Program-made: the position numbers and the translations under genes
In this document: piece by piece, positions 1-7,433 of the stretch
Layout of the letters: the number at the start of each line of letters is the position of its first letter
Numbering within the stretch: the stretch's first letter is position 1
The notes under the pieces: generated by a model
What the model saw: only the letters and a program-made list of their open reading frames with translations
Database searches by the model: none
Told to the model about the DNA's origin: nothing
NCBI GenBank assembly: GCA_002450255.1
Contig: DJYW01000061.1
Coordinates: 1 to 12,665 of the forward strand
Direction: 5' to 3'
Origin: Gammaproteobacteria bacterium UBA6968
GTDB lineage: Bacteria > Pseudomonadota > Gammaproteobacteria > Pseudomonadales > Azotimanducaceae
DNA: 12,665 bases

Positions 1-1
1 C

Positions 2-364
2 GCGGGAGACGGTGGCGAGGTGCAAGGATTGAGCCTTGAACATTATCCGGGCATGACCGAGAACAGCATGCAAAAAATCGCTGAACAGGCGCAAGAGCGA
101 TGGCCATTGCTACAAATCAATATCATTCATCGCGTCGGAGACTTGCTGCCTGATGATCAAATCGTCATGGTGCTGGTGGCCTCAGCGCATCGTTCGGCCG
201 CGTTCGCGGCAGCAGAATATCTAATGGATTTCCTCAAAACCGAAGCCATTTTGTGGAAGCTAGAAAAGAGCTCGCTGGGTACCAAATGGTTACGGTCTAC
301 CACAGAAGATCATGACCGCAGCGCCGCTTGGGGCGACGGAAAAATCCAACAAGGTGCCGAGTGA
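2..364 (+). CDS. moaE: Molybdopterin synthase catalytic subunit MoaE, 3' part only
   Basis: This is the C-terminal part of the large subunit of molybdopterin synthase. With MoaD it transfers sulfur to precursor Z (cPMP) to make molybdopterin, in the cytoplasm. The reading frame is open from base 2, so the true start lies before the window; the GTG at 20 is internal. Visible family motifs, in order, are LEHYPGM, a HRVGDL stretch, the SAHRSAAF block with its His-Arg pair, and the MDFLKT and LWKLE segments carrying the two lysines used in catalysis. The protein ends with a TGA at 362-364 after a short polar tail, as in the family. The rest of any moa operon is outside the window. The identification rests on strong sequence resemblance; only the 5' extent is unknown. 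Confidence 0.93.
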   Translation, partial: AGDGGEVQGLSLEHYPGMTENSMQKIAEQAQERWPLLQINIIHRVGDLLPDDQIVMVLVASAHRSAAFAAAEYLMDFLKTEAILWKLEKSSLGTKWLRSTTEDHDRSAAWGDGKIQQGAE

Positions 365-417
365 GATCTAATCCGGTGAGCAGATTTGCAGGCTGATTTC
401 TGTAATCGATCTCTTTT
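363..417 (+). terminator. Possible intrinsic terminator after moaE
   Basis: GAGATC at 363-368, overlapping the moaE stop codon, is complementary to GATCTC at 408-413, which is followed directly by four T (414-417). Inside the 39-nt loop, CAGA and TCTG can also pair. The stem is short and the T run is brief, so this is a candidate only. Confidence 0.33.
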
Positions 418-962
418 CGCAGGAAATATGCTACCAATACGCAGAAATTTAGTGGTTTTAATACGTTCGTAGTGTATCGAACGTTATATTAATCCGATAT
501 GAGATGTAGCAGTAACGCTTGCGACGGGGCTGGGGCACCTTTATATTTCGCGCTTCTTTTGTAGTTCGCTTATGCGGGAAGCGGACTGCGGGTCTAGTTG
601 CATACGTCAATAATTTAAAACGCGGCATAGGCTGAGCCATGCAGCGGTGCACTCCGTGTTTCAGTTTGATACGCGCAAAGGGGTGTGCCGGAAAGTAAAC
701 GCCCGTTGGCGATTCACGACGTGCGCTTCAGCACCGCGTGCCTATGGCGTTTCGACGCCACGGCTCTGGGCTGAGTTGCAAGCGAGGAGGCTACCTCGGT
801 TGAAAGATTGTGCTTAGCAATCCTAAATGCTGTGTTAGACGTAACCAGACCTACGAAAACAGACTAAAAAAGATCGAATAAAGCCCAAGAAGGGTGTTAG
901 ACAAGCATAAGTTAAGCCCGAGAAAGGCTATCCAAGACGACGAAAGAAGGGGACAAGTAGGA
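365..962 (+). other. 598-nt gene-free leader upstream of idh, rich in stem-loops
   Basis: No coding sequence here looks real. Small inverted repeats stand out: ACGTTCG/CGAACGT (463-469/478-484, loop of 8); GTTCGCTT/AAGCGGAC (564-571/579-586, one G-T pair); GCAC/GTGC (731-734/738-741); TGGCGT/ACGCCA around TTCG (745-760); CGAGG/CCTCG (783-787/794-798); and GATTG/CAATC (806-810/818-822). The last four follow one another within about 90 nt. GTTAGAC occurs twice (834-840 and 896-902). From about 840 to the idh start the strand is purine-rich and unstructured by eye. I see no strong sigma-70 promoter. The arrangement suggests a long structured 5' UTR or a separate small RNA. Confidence 0.5.
947..953 (+). 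promoter_or_regulatory. Ribosome binding site of idh
   Basis: AAGGGGA lies 9 nt before the ATG at 963. It supports that ATG over the GTG at 894, which has no comparable site and would add 23 residues absent from the family. Confidence 0.7.
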
Positions 963-3185
963 ATGAGCGACGAGCAAAAGATCATTTATACGGAAACAGA
1001 TGAGGCACCTCGACTGGCAACTTTTTCGCTTTTGCCGATTTTACAAGCCTTTGCTGACGCGGCAGATGTTGCAATCGAAACCCGTGACATATCTTTAGCA
1101 GGGCGAATTCTAGCTGCTTTCCCAGAGCGCCTAACTGAGGCTCAGCGTATCAACGATGATTTGGCGGAACTGGGACTACTTACGCTAAACCCTGGCGCTA
1201 ACATTATTAAGCTACCCAACATCAGCGCGTCAAATCCGCAAATGCACGCGGCAATAAAAGAGCTGCAAGCGAAGGGTTATGACCTTCCTGATTACCCGGA
1301 AGAGCCGAAGACTGATGCCGAGGCGGATTACCAAGCGCGTTATGACGCGATAAAAGGCAGCGCAGTAAATCCAGTGTTACGAGAAGGCAATTCGGACCGT
1401 CGGGTTGCGCGTGCTGTGAAAGATTATGCGCGGCAAAACCCACATTCTATGGGCACCTGGTCCACATCTTCCAAGTCCCGCGTTTCGCACATGCAAGCGG
1501 GGGATTTTTATGCCAGTGAACAATCCGCGCTGATGGACTCAGCCAAAATGCTTAGCATTGAGTTTGTTGGCGCAGATGGCACTCAGCAAACCTTGGCAAG
1601 TGATATCGCGGTAGACCTCAATGAAGTGGTCGATGCCGCGATGATGAGTAAACAAGCGTTGTGCGCCTTTTTTGAAGAGCAAATTGCTGCCACTGAGCCG
1701 GGCACATTATTTTCGCTGCACCTAAAAGCGACAATGATGAAGGTGTCGGACCCTATTATGTTTGGTCATGCTGTTCGCGCCTACTACAAAGAGGCTTTTA
1801 GCAAGCATGCTCAGGTATTTGCTGACTTAGGAGTCGATGCTAATAATGGTGTCGGTGACGCTTACCAAAAAGTCGCCAGCCTGCCGGAGGCTCAAGCAGC
1901 AGAGATTATCGCAGATCTGGATGCTTGTATGAGCAATGGTCCAGCGATGGCAATGGTCGATTCTGATCGTGGCATCACCAACCTGCATGTCCCAAGTGAC
2001 ATTATCATCGACGCGTCAATGCCTGCTGCAATTCGCGAGTCCGGCAAGATGTGGGGACCGGATGGCGATTTGCATGATATGAATGCAGTTATCCCAGATC
2101 GTTCGTATGCTGGTGTCTATGCGGAGACCATCGCAGATTGCATCCGCAATGGTGCATTCGACCCAACGACTATGGGATCGACTTCAAACGTCGGCTTGAT
2201 GGCACAGAAGGCGGAGGAGTACGGCTCGCATAACACAACTTTTGAAGCACCTAGCGAAGGCCATATCAAAGTGATTACCGCAGACGGTGCGACACTTTTC
2301 GAGCACGCAGTTGAGACCGGTGACATCTGGCGACTGTGCCGTGTAAAAGACGAGCCGATTAAAGATTGGGTGAAACTTGCTGTGAATCGAGCTAAGGCAA
2401 CCGACGCTCCGATCGTATTTTGGCTGGATGAAAATCGAGCCCATGACGCGCAGCTGATTACGCGTGTACATCACTACTTAGGCGAACACGATGTGGATGC
2501 CGTGACCTGGCATATTAAAGCTCCGGCGGAGGCAACTCGCTATTCGCTTGAGCTTATGCGCAAAGGACTCGATACCATCTCCGCGACGGGTAACGTGTTG
2601 CGAGATTATTTAACGGATTTGTTCCCGATCTTAGAACTTGGTACCAGCGCTAAAATGTTGTCGATAGTACCCTTGATTCAAGGCGGCGGGCTATTTGAGA
2701 CTGGAGCGGGCGGTAGCGCGCCAAAACACGTGCAGCAGTTTGAAAAAGAAGGGCATTTGCGTTGGGATTCCCTTGGAGAGTTCTTAGCGTTGGGTGCTTC
2801 ATTCGAGCATTTGGCGGAATCTTTCGCGAATGCCAAAGCCGGACTGTTGGGCGAAACGCTGAATACAGCGATTGCGAAGTTTCTCATCGAAAATAAATCG
2901 CCATCACGACGCGTTAACGAAATCGATAACCGTGGTAGTCACTTTTACCTTGCCATGTATTGGGCTGAAGCGTTGGCAGCACAGACAGTAGACACCGAGT
3001 TGGCGGCTCGCTTTGCCGTTTTCGCGGCTAAGTTGCAACAGAACGAACCGCAGATAAACGCAGAACTCATTGCGGCACAAGGTGACCCGGTCGATGTGGG
3101 CGGATACTTCTATCCGGAACCGGCGCTCGCCAGCGAAGCCATGCGGCCCTCAGCCACCTTCAATCAAGCTCTCGCCGAGCTCTAG
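963..3185 (+). CDS. idh: Monomeric NADP-dependent isocitrate dehydrogenase
   Basis: Oxidatively decarboxylates isocitrate to 2-oxoglutarate with NADP+ and a divalent metal, in the TCA cycle. This is the large single-chain type, unrelated in length to the dimeric Icd of about 420 residues. From the ATG at 963 the protein has 740 residues, against 741 for the Azotobacter vinelandii enzyme. Residues corresponding to that enzyme's known site are present: Ser133, Asn136, Arg140 and Arg146 (shifted by one), then Lys255, Asp350, Tyr420, Arg547, Asp548, Asp552, His589, Arg600 and Arg649 at the same numbers. The first three Asp positions quoted here (350, 548, 552) bind metal; His589, Arg600 and Arg649 contact NADP. 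An in-frame GTG at 894 exists, but the extra segment is charged and non-homologous. In Pseudomonas this gene neighbours a dimeric icd and cspD; here cspD follows and no icd is present. Confidence 0.97.
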   Translation: MSDEQKIIYTETDEAPRLATFSLLPILQAFADAADVAIETRDISLAGRILAAFPERLTEAQRINDDLAELGLLTLNPGANIIKLPNISASNPQMHAAIKELQAKGYDLPDYPEEPKTDAEADYQARYDAIKGSAVNPVLREGNSDRRVARAVKDYARQNPHSMGTWSTSSKSRVSHMQAGDFYASEQSALMDSAKMLSIEFVGADGTQQTLASDIAVDLNEVVDAAMMSKQALCAFFEEQIAATEPGTLFSLHLKATMMKVSDPIMFGHAVRAYYKEAFSKHAQVFADLGVDANNGVGDAYQKVASLPEAQAAEIIADLDACMSNGPAMAMVDSDRGITNLHVPSDIIIDASMPAAIRESGKMWGPDGDLHDMNAVIPDRSYAGVYAETIADCIRNGAFDPTTMGSTSNVGLMAQKAEEYGSHNTTFEAPSEGHIKVITADGATLFEHAVETGDIWRLCRVKDEPIKDWVKLAVNRAKATDAPIVFWLDENRAHDAQLITRVHHYLGEHDVDAVTWHIKAPAEATRYSLELMRKGLDTISATGNVLRDYLTDLFPILELGTSAKMLSIVPLIQGGGLFETGAGGSAPKHVQQFEKEGHLRWDSLGEFLALGASFEHLAESFANAKAGLLGETLNTAIAKFLIENKSPSRRVNEIDNRGSHFYLAMYWAEALAAQTVDTELAARFAVFAAKLQQNEPQINAELIAAQGDPVDVGGYFYPEPALASEAMRPSATFNQALAEL

Positions 3186-3205
3186 CGAGCAAGTAAGCGA
3201 CGCGG

Positions 3206-3254
3206 GAACCGCCGCAGCCAAATGGCGCTGGCGGTTCGCGCAAACCACTTTTTT
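3206..3254 (+). terminator. Probable terminator region of idh
   Basis: GAACCGCC (3206-3213) and GGCGGTTC (3230-3237) form an 8-bp GC-rich stem, with AGC/GCT able to extend it inside. A run of six T follows at 3249-3254. The 11-nt gap between stem and T run is too long for a textbook terminator, but a second small stem, GGTT/AACC (3233-3236/3243-3246), ends 2 nt before it. It begins about 20 nt after the idh stop. Confidence 0.42.
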
Positions 3255-3493
3255 GGTGGCATCCATGCTAATAATCGGTATCCCTGGACTTAAATTAGTT
3301 AGAAAAGAAACGCTTCCATGATTAGGCGGTTTTGGAAAATAACTCGGCGGTCTCAATCGACGGGCGTTAAAGGGCAGAGAAGTTAGCATAGCCAACTCTC
3401 TCCCCGTGCATTGTGCGGCAACAGACGCTCAAGGCAGAACGTCTATGCCAAAGTGCAAAGCCGAAAAGGGAAGAAAGACGCAGCGTGGGCTGC

Positions 3494-3528
3494 CCCGTAC
3501 CTTTTTGGAATGTCCCAAAAGGTACCGG
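3494..3528 (-). other. Strong 9-bp hairpin just downstream of cspD
   Basis: GTACCTTTT (3497-3505) pairs perfectly with AAAAGGTAC (3517-3525). After one mismatch on each side the stem continues inward with GG/CC (3507-3508/3514-3515) and outward with CC/GG (3494-3495/3527-3528). It sits 29 nt past the cspD stop, where a 3' end signal would be expected. It lacks a T tail on either strand, so it is more likely an RNA-stabilising or processing hairpin than a classical terminator. Confidence 0.45.
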
Positions 3529-3557
3529 TTGCGCCGCCGCCAGGTCTTCCTACAGGG

Positions 3558-3797
3558 TCAGCCAGATTCGGCCAACGCCTCCTCCTGCGCCTCAGTCATA
3601 CTTCGTATGTTGACAGCGTGAAGTCCTTTTTCGCCTGCTTCTAATTCGAATTCGACTGGTTCACCTGCTTTCAAGGTCTTATAGCCTTCCATACTGATTT
3701 CTGAATAGTGGGCGAATAGATCCGCCTCGCCTGATTCAGGCACAATAAAGCCGTATCCCTTGGCATTGTTGAACCACTTAACAGTCCCCTTAGCCAT
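3558..3797 (-). CDS. cspD: Cold-shock-domain protein CspD
   Basis: A 79-residue single-domain nucleic-acid-binding protein. The cold-shock fold is shown by the KWFN start (residues 7-10), the RNP1 motif KGYGFI (13-18) and the RNP2-like motif DLFAHY (26-31); the GYKTLKAG and KGLHAVNI segments are typical of the CspD subgroup. In E. coli CspD binds single-stranded DNA, inhibits replication and is made in stationary phase rather than in the cold. That role is inferred here from family and position: cspD is divergent from clpS-clpA, as in E. coli and Pseudomonas. The C-terminus carries an acidic, alanine-rich tail (residues 67-79) beyond the fold. The ATG has an excellent ribosome binding site. 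The stop is TGA at 3558-3560. Confidence 0.92.
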   Translation of the reverse strand: MAKGTVKWFNNAKGYGFIVPESGEADLFAHYSEISMEGYKTLKAGEPVEFELEAGEKGLHAVNIRSMTEAQEEALAESG

Positions 3798-3803
3798 AAT
3801 TAG

Positions 3804-3810
3804 CTCCTCC
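3804..3810 (-). promoter_or_regulatory. Ribosome binding site of cspD
   Basis: On the minus strand this reads GGAGGAG, 6 nt before the ATG at 3797. It is the strongest Shine-Dalgarno sequence in the window and fixes the cspD start. Confidence 0.8.
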
Positions 3811-4018
3811 CATGCCCACTGTCTTAAAAATTTAATATTGAGTCAAGCGGTCCCGATACGGGTAAGTTAAGCAGATAAATTGGGCGCATTATCTGATGCA
3901 TGGTTAAATGTCGCGGCGACAACACCTCGGCTAAGCGTTGTGGTGCCACCGGCTCGGCAGGAGAGTAATAGGCATTTGGTGTCGCGAGCGAAGTGCAAAG
4001 CGGGCAACTCGGGTCAAC

Positions 4019-4039
4019 TTAGGTGCTAGCCTAATTTTT
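4019..4039 (+). terminator. Terminator-like hairpin upstream of clpS
   Basis: TTAGG (4019-4023) pairs with CCTAA (4030-4034) across a 6-nt loop and is followed at once by five T (4035-4039). The layout is right for a plus-strand intrinsic terminator, but the 5-bp stem is weak. No annotated plus-strand gene ends here, so it would terminate either a small RNA or an extended clpS leader. Confidence 0.33.
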
Positions 4040-4057
4040 CTGTATCGCAAATCAGGT

Positions 4058-4063
4058 TATGAT
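4058..4063 (+). promoter_or_regulatory. Candidate -10 box for clpS
   Basis: TATGAT matches five of six positions of the sigma-70 -10 consensus. The expected -35 position falls in the T run at 4035-4040 and is poor. It would give a leader of about 160 nt before the clpS start at 4231. Confidence 0.25.
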
Positions 4064-4218
4064 CTAAACGCAAGCCGAAGCCATTTCTGAGTTCAGCGTG
4101 TGACTGCACCGCGCTGCGATCAATTCAAAAACATCACATTAGATTTCACACTATGAACAACCTCTTGACTCCATACTGTCTTCTACAAAGCAAGCGCTTG
4201 GCTTTGCAGATGCAAGCT

Positions 4219-4222
4219 GGAG
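4219..4222 (+). promoter_or_regulatory. Ribosome binding site deciding the clpS start
   Basis: GGAG lies 8 nt before the ATG at 4231. The in-frame ATGs at 4153 and 4210 have nothing comparable. Confidence 0.6.
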
Positions 4223-4230
4223 ATGATGAC

Positions 4231-4554
4231 ATGCCGGATCGTGACCAAGTTGGTGATGAGGGCGGTCTCGCCACCGCGGAAAGCAAGCCTGAGCTGAAGC
4301 GACCACCAATGTATAAGGTGATTTTGCTAAACGACGACTACACCCCCATGGAATTTGTCGTGCACATCCTGCAAAGCTTTTTTTCGATGACCATCGAGAA
4401 AGCCACCCAGATTATGTTGGTCGTGCATACTGAAGGCGCGGCGGTTGTAGGTATCTATCCGCGCGACGTTGCGGAAACAAAATCCGAACAAGTGAATCAA
4501 TATGCCCAGGAAAATAATCATCCGCTGATGTCGACAGTAGAAATGACTGATTAG
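4231..4554 (+). CDS. clpS: ATP-dependent Clp protease adaptor ClpS
   Basis: The adaptor that recognises N-terminal Leu, Phe, Trp or Tyr (N-degrons) and hands the substrate to ClpA for degradation by ClpAP in the cytoplasm. With the ATG at 4231 the protein has 107 residues, against 106 in E. coli. The functional residues then fall at the E. coli numbers: Asn34, Asp35, Asp36 and His66, which bind the substrate's N-terminus, and Met40, the gatekeeper of the side-chain pocket. The [18 protein letters not shown] and VHTEG blocks are typical. A disordered, charged N-terminal segment (residues 1-24) precedes the fold; this part enters the ClpA pore in the known mechanism. clpA follows after 38 nt on the same strand, so the two are probably co-transcribed. 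Starts at 4153 or 4210 would add 26 or 7 residues and are less likely. Confidence 0.95.
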   Translation: MPDRDQVGDEGGLATAESKPELKRPPMYKVILLNDDYTPMEFVVHILQSFFSMTIEKATQIMLVVHTEGAAVVGIYPRDVAETKSEQVNQYAQENNHPLMSTVEMTD

Positions 4555-4592
4555 CGCCCCAATGTTAGCTCCAAACACGTGAGTGAATAAGT

Positions 4593-6863
4593 ATGCTGAG
4601 TAAAGAGTTAGAACAGTCCTTAAATACGGTTGCGCAGGAAGCGAACACGAAGCGCCATGAGTTCGTTACCGTTGAGCACCTATTGCTTGCGCTAACCATC
4701 AATCCAACAGCAGTTAATGTGCTAAAAAAAGTTGGCGCCGACGTCGAGTCGCTGCGTTCAGCACTTGAAAAGTACATCGACGAAACAACACCTCTCCTGG
4801 CTGCAGAGTCAGATGAGCGAACCACACAGACGACACTAGGATTCCAGCGAGTCGTGTCACGAGCCCTCTTTCACGTACAGTCGTCCGGTAAAAAGGAAGT
4901 CACCGGTGCGAACGTGTTGGTGGCCATCTTCAGTGAGCAGGAAAGCCAAGCGGTCTATCTACTCAAGCAAGAAGAAGTCAGCCGGATCGATGTCGTTAAC
5001 TACATTTCCCACGGGATCAGTAAAACAGGCGACGATGCATCCGAAGAAGAAAACACTGAAAGCCATAACAGCCCAGAGGGCGAAGCAGGTCAGACACCTA
5101 AGGCGTTAGCCTCTTATGCAACCAACCTAAACGACGAAGCCCGCGCTGGACGCATTGATCCATTGGTTGGACGCGACGATGAATTGGAGCGAGTGATCCA
5201 AATCATCTGTAGACGGCGTAAAAATAATCCATTGCTGGTAGGGGAATCCGGGGTCGGCAAAACGGCAATTGCCGAGGGCTTGGCGAAGCGTGTTGTCGAC
5301 GGTCAGGTTCCTGAAGTCGTCGCAGATAGCCAAATCTATTCGCTTGATCTTGGTGCATTGGTTGCAGGTACAAAGTATCGGGGTGATTTTGAAAAACGTT
5401 TCAAAGCAATCCTCGCGGAGCTGAAACAAGAAGACAAAGCAATTTTGTTCATCGATGAAATACACACGATTATCGGTGCAGGAGCTGCCTCGGGTGGCGT
5501 GATGGATGCATCTAATTTACTCAAGCCACTGCTGACTTCTGGGCAGATCCGTTGCATGGGCTCGACGACCTATCAGGAGTATCGAGGCATTTTTGACAAA
5601 GACCGGGCGTTATCTCGACGCTTCCAGAAGATCGATGTGGCGGAACCTGATGTTGAAGACACCTATAAGATCCTGAAAGGTCTGAAATCGAGGTTCGAAG
5701 AACATTACAGCCTGCGTTACACCAACAAAGCACTGCGCGCTGCGGCGGAACTGGCTTCCAAATACATCAATGATCGCTTTTTGCCAGATAAGGCGATTGA
5801 TGTGATAGACGAAGCGGGTGCAGCACAGCAATTGCAGCCAGCCAGCCGACGCAAGAAAAGCATAGGCGTTGCTGATGTGGAGCAGGTGGTCGCTAAAATA
5901 GCGCGAATACCTTCCAGTCAGGTGACCTCATCGGATAAGACGTCCTTACGCGATCTTGAGGGGAACCTTAAGATGGCTGTATTTGGTCAAGATGAGGCCA
6001 TCGAACAGCTTGCGACCTCGATTAAATTGTCTCGTGCTGGTCTGAAAACTGGAGACAAACCAATTGGCTCCTTCCTCTTCGCTGGTCCGACCGGAGTCGG
6101 TAAGACAGAGGTATGCCGCCGTCTAGCTCAAGTGATGGGCGTTGAACTACTGCGTTATGACATGTCTGAATATATGGAACGCCATACGGTCTCCAGGCTT
6201 ATTGGCGCGCCTCCTGGCTACGTTGGTTTTGACCAGGGCGGGCTACTCACCGAGGCGGTGACTAAGCACCCCCACAGCGTAGTTTTGCTCGACGAAATCG
6301 AAAAAGCTCATCCTGAGGTGTTTAATCTACTATTGCAGGTTATGGATCACGGCACCCTGACGGACAACAATGGACGCAAGGCTGACTTCCGCAATGTGGT
6401 TCTAATCATGACAACCAATGCCGGTGCTCAGGAAATGAGTCGTCCTTCTATCGGGTTCGCCGAGCAAGACAATTCCACCGACGGCATGGAAGCGATTAAA
6501 CGCTTGTTTACCCCAGAATTTCGTAATCGGTTAGATGCGATGGTGCAGTTTGCGCCGTTGGCTATGCAAGTGGTTAAGACTGTGGTCGATAAGTTCCTGA
6601 CCGAGCTACAGGCTCAGCTTGACGAGAAAAAAGTCAGTCTTGAAGTGGATGATGAAGCGCGCGAATGGCTGGCACGTGAAGGTTATGACGAAAAAATGGG
6701 CGCACGGCCAATGCAGCGACTCATCCAGGAAAAAATCAAACGTCCCCTCGCAGAAGATTTGTTGTTTGGAGACCTTTCGCAAGGTGGTGGTGTTGTGCGA
6801 GTCCATGTTAGCGACGGAGAACTGTGTGTTGAGGTCGTTGAAGAAACAGCTGAAGCGAGCTAA
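4593..6863 (+). CDS. clpA: ATP-dependent Clp protease ATP-binding subunit ClpA
   Basis: AAA+ unfoldase that forms a hexamer on ClpP and feeds it proteins, including N-degron substrates from ClpS. Its length of 756 residues matches E. coli ClpA (758). The N-terminal Clp domain (about 1-145) docks ClpS. The first ATPase domain has Walker A at 217-224 (GESGVGKT) and Walker B Asp288-Glu289; the second has Walker A at 498-505 (GPTGVGKT) and Walker B Asp567-Glu568. An Ile620-Gly621-Phe622 loop is the ClpP-docking tripeptide (IGL in E. coli). There is no ClpB-type coiled-coil middle domain, which rules out ClpB. A charged linker (about 147-170) joins the N-domain to the first ATPase. The ribosome binding site is weak (GAGTGA upstream), which fits coupling to clpS. 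Confidence 0.97.
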   Translation: MLSKELEQSLNTVAQEANTKRHEFVTVEHLLLALTINPTAVNVLKKVGADVESLRSALEKYIDETTPLLAAESDERTTQTTLGFQRVVSRALFHVQSSGKKEVTGANVLVAIFSEQESQAVYLLKQEEVSRIDVVNYISHGISKTGDDASEEENTESHNSPEGEAGQTPKALASYATNLNDEARAGRIDPLVGRDDELERVIQIICRRRKNNPLLVGESGVGKTAIAEGLAKRVVDGQVPEVVADSQIYSLDLGALVAGTKYRGDFEKRFKAILAELKQEDKAILFIDEIHTIIGAGAASGGVMDASNLLKPLLTSGQIRCMGSTTYQEYRGIFDKDRALSRRFQKIDVAEPDVEDTYKILKGLKSRFEEHYSLRYTNKALRAAAELASKYINDRFLPDKAIDVIDEAGAAQQLQPASRRKKSIGVADVEQVVAKIARIPSSQVTSSDKTSLRDLEGNLKMAVFGQDEAIEQLATSIKLSRAGLKTGDKPIGSFLFAGPTGVGKTEVCRRLAQVMGVELLRYDMSEYMERHTVSRLIGAPPGYVGFDQGGLLTEAVTKHPHSVVLLDEIEKAHPEVFNLLLQVMDHGTLTDNNGRKADFRNVVLIMTTNAGAQEMSRPSIGFAEQDNSTDGMEAIKRLFTPEFRNRLDAMVQFAPLAMQVVKTVVDKFLTELQAQLDEKKVSLEVDDEAREWLAREGYDEKMGARPMQRLIQEKIKRPLAEDLLFGDLSQGGGVVRVHVSDGELCVEVVEETAEAS

Positions 6864-7200
6864 CTCGGCGGTCTCCGTGCTATCTAGCAGATACGTCGGT
6901 GTTAGCGCGCTCATTGTTCGGCATTAGTAGACCTGATTTGTTCTTGACATGAACTGTTGTTGGGGTGGAGCCGTGGGTTCCGCTCCATTGAGCTTCAGTA
7001 AAGCGGTTCCAACGTACCACATTTGTCGGAACCGCATTCGTATCACGCTCACTGCGCGAGTCAGGGGTTGTGTGAGAGTCGCTGTCGGGCTCAACGTCAC
7101 CTTAACAACGCTAACTCTCAAGTGTCTCAGCTGTTTCGTTTTACAAACACGTCAGGTCTAAAGGCTGTGCAAGCCCTTTTCAAGATCCAGTACGGGGACC
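6864..7200. other. 337-nt gap between convergent clpA and infA
   Basis: No gene and no tRNA; in E. coli a tRNA-Ser gene (serW) lies at this place. Structures seen are TGGAGC/GCTCCA (6966-6971/6982-6987, loop of 10), GCGGTTCC/GGAACCGC (7003-7010/7028-7035, loop of 17), and the terminator-like hairpin at 7160-7180. The 15-nt repeat shared with 3340-3354 starts at the clpA stop codon (6861-6875). No clear terminator follows clpA closely. Confidence 0.45.
7160..7180. terminator. Probable bidirectional terminator near the infA 3' end
   Basis: AAAGGCT (7160-7166) pairs with AGCC-C-TTT (7172-7179) with one bulged C, around a 5-nt loop. The plus strand ends in TTTT; the minus strand ends in GCCTTTAG. 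It lies 20 nt past the infA stop, so it most likely ends infA transcription and may also stop read-through from clpA. Confidence 0.45.
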
Positions 7201-7416
7201 TTACATACGGAAGGTAATGCGACCTTTGCTGAGGTCGTAAGGGGTGAGTTCTACCTTGACCTTATCCCCGGTCAATATACGAATATAATTTTTGCGCATC
7301 TTCCCCGAGATATGCGCAGTGACGATGTGGCCATTGTCGAGTTCAACTCTGAACATCGTATTCGGTAGCGTATCAACCACCGTGCCATCCATCTCAATCT
7401 GTTCTTCTTTCGCCAT
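7201..7416 (-). CDS. infA: Translation initiation factor IF-1
   Basis: A 71-residue protein of the S1/OB-fold family that binds the A site of the 30S subunit during initiation, together with IF-2 and IF-3. E. coli IF-1 has 72 residues. The whole sequence is family-typical: [44 protein letters not shown] and the C-terminal [10 protein letters not shown]. The ATG at 7414-7416 has GAGGA 3 nt upstream, a short but usable spacing. A 15-bp palindrome lies at 7434-7448 in the leader. bpt and aat lie upstream on the same strand, with a 108-nt gap, so infA may have its own promoter as well as read-through. The gene converges on clpA. Confidence 0.97.
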   Translation of the reverse strand: MAKEEQIEMDGTVVDTLPNTMFRVELDNGHIVTAHISGKMRKNYIRILTGDKVKVELTPYDLSKGRITFRM

Positions 7417-7433
7417 GCGTCCTCATTTTTCTT

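Larger units (their letters stand above)
3186..3557. other. 372-nt gap between convergent idh and cspD
   Basis: No believable gene. The short plus-strand reading frames from 3406 onward run antisense into cspD and resemble nothing. Besides the idh terminator region the gap holds: CCAC/GTGG around a T-rich loop (3245-3259); a 15-nt sequence at 3340-3354 repeated exactly after clpA; an imperfect hairpin at about 3374-3398 (GAGAAGTT against AACTCTC) that pairs better in minus-strand RNA through a G-T pair; AGACG/CGTCT (3423-3427/3440-3444); GCAGC/GCTGC (3480-3484/3489-3493); and the strong hairpin at 3494-3528. Confidence 0.5.
3811..4230. other. Divergent cspD/clpS intergenic region
   Basis: No gene is evident. 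Structures seen include CCCG/CGGG (3852-3862), TGTCG/CGACA (3909-3913/3917-3921), ACAAC/GTTGT (3919-3923/3937-3941) and the terminator-like element at 4019-4039. The tract next to cspD (about 3823-3838) is AT-rich, but I find no convincing promoter for cspD. A TATGAT at 4058-4063 could serve clpS. An ATG at 4153 is in frame with clpS, but it has no ribosome binding site and would add 26 residues not shared by relatives. Confidence 0.45.

Noticed and set aside
458..652. Minus-strand reading frame of 64 codons in the idh leader
   Set aside because: Very basic product without a family pattern and no ribosome binding site; the region is better explained by RNA structure.
800..829. TTGAAA with TAAATG as a promoter for idh
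   Set aside because: Spacing of 18 is acceptable, but the -10 box matches only three of six positions and lies in a hairpin region.
834..902. Two GTTAGAC copies as integron attC ends
   Set aside because: No RYYYAAC left core at the proper distance from either copy, and no cassette-like gene between such sites.
894..962. GTG start at 894 extending idh by 23 residues
   Set aside because: The ATG at 963 has a good ribosome binding site and gives the family's usual length and residue numbering.
3406..3644. Three overlapping plus-strand reading frames of 66-77 codons
   Set aside because: They run antisense into cspD, lack ribosome binding sites, and their products are Arg/Pro/Cys-rich with no recognisable pattern.
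4153..4230. N-terminal extension of ClpS from the ATG at 4153
   Set aside because: No ribosome binding site there; the ATG at 4231 has one and reproduces E. coli ClpS numbering of the key residues.
6944..6949. TTGACA as a -35 box
   Set aside because: At 16-18 nt spacing the downstream sequence is GC-rich (GGAGCC) with no -10 box.
6864..7200. A tRNA-Ser gene as in E. coli
   Set aside because: No T-arm sequence of the GGTTCGAAT type and no acceptor pairing on either strand.
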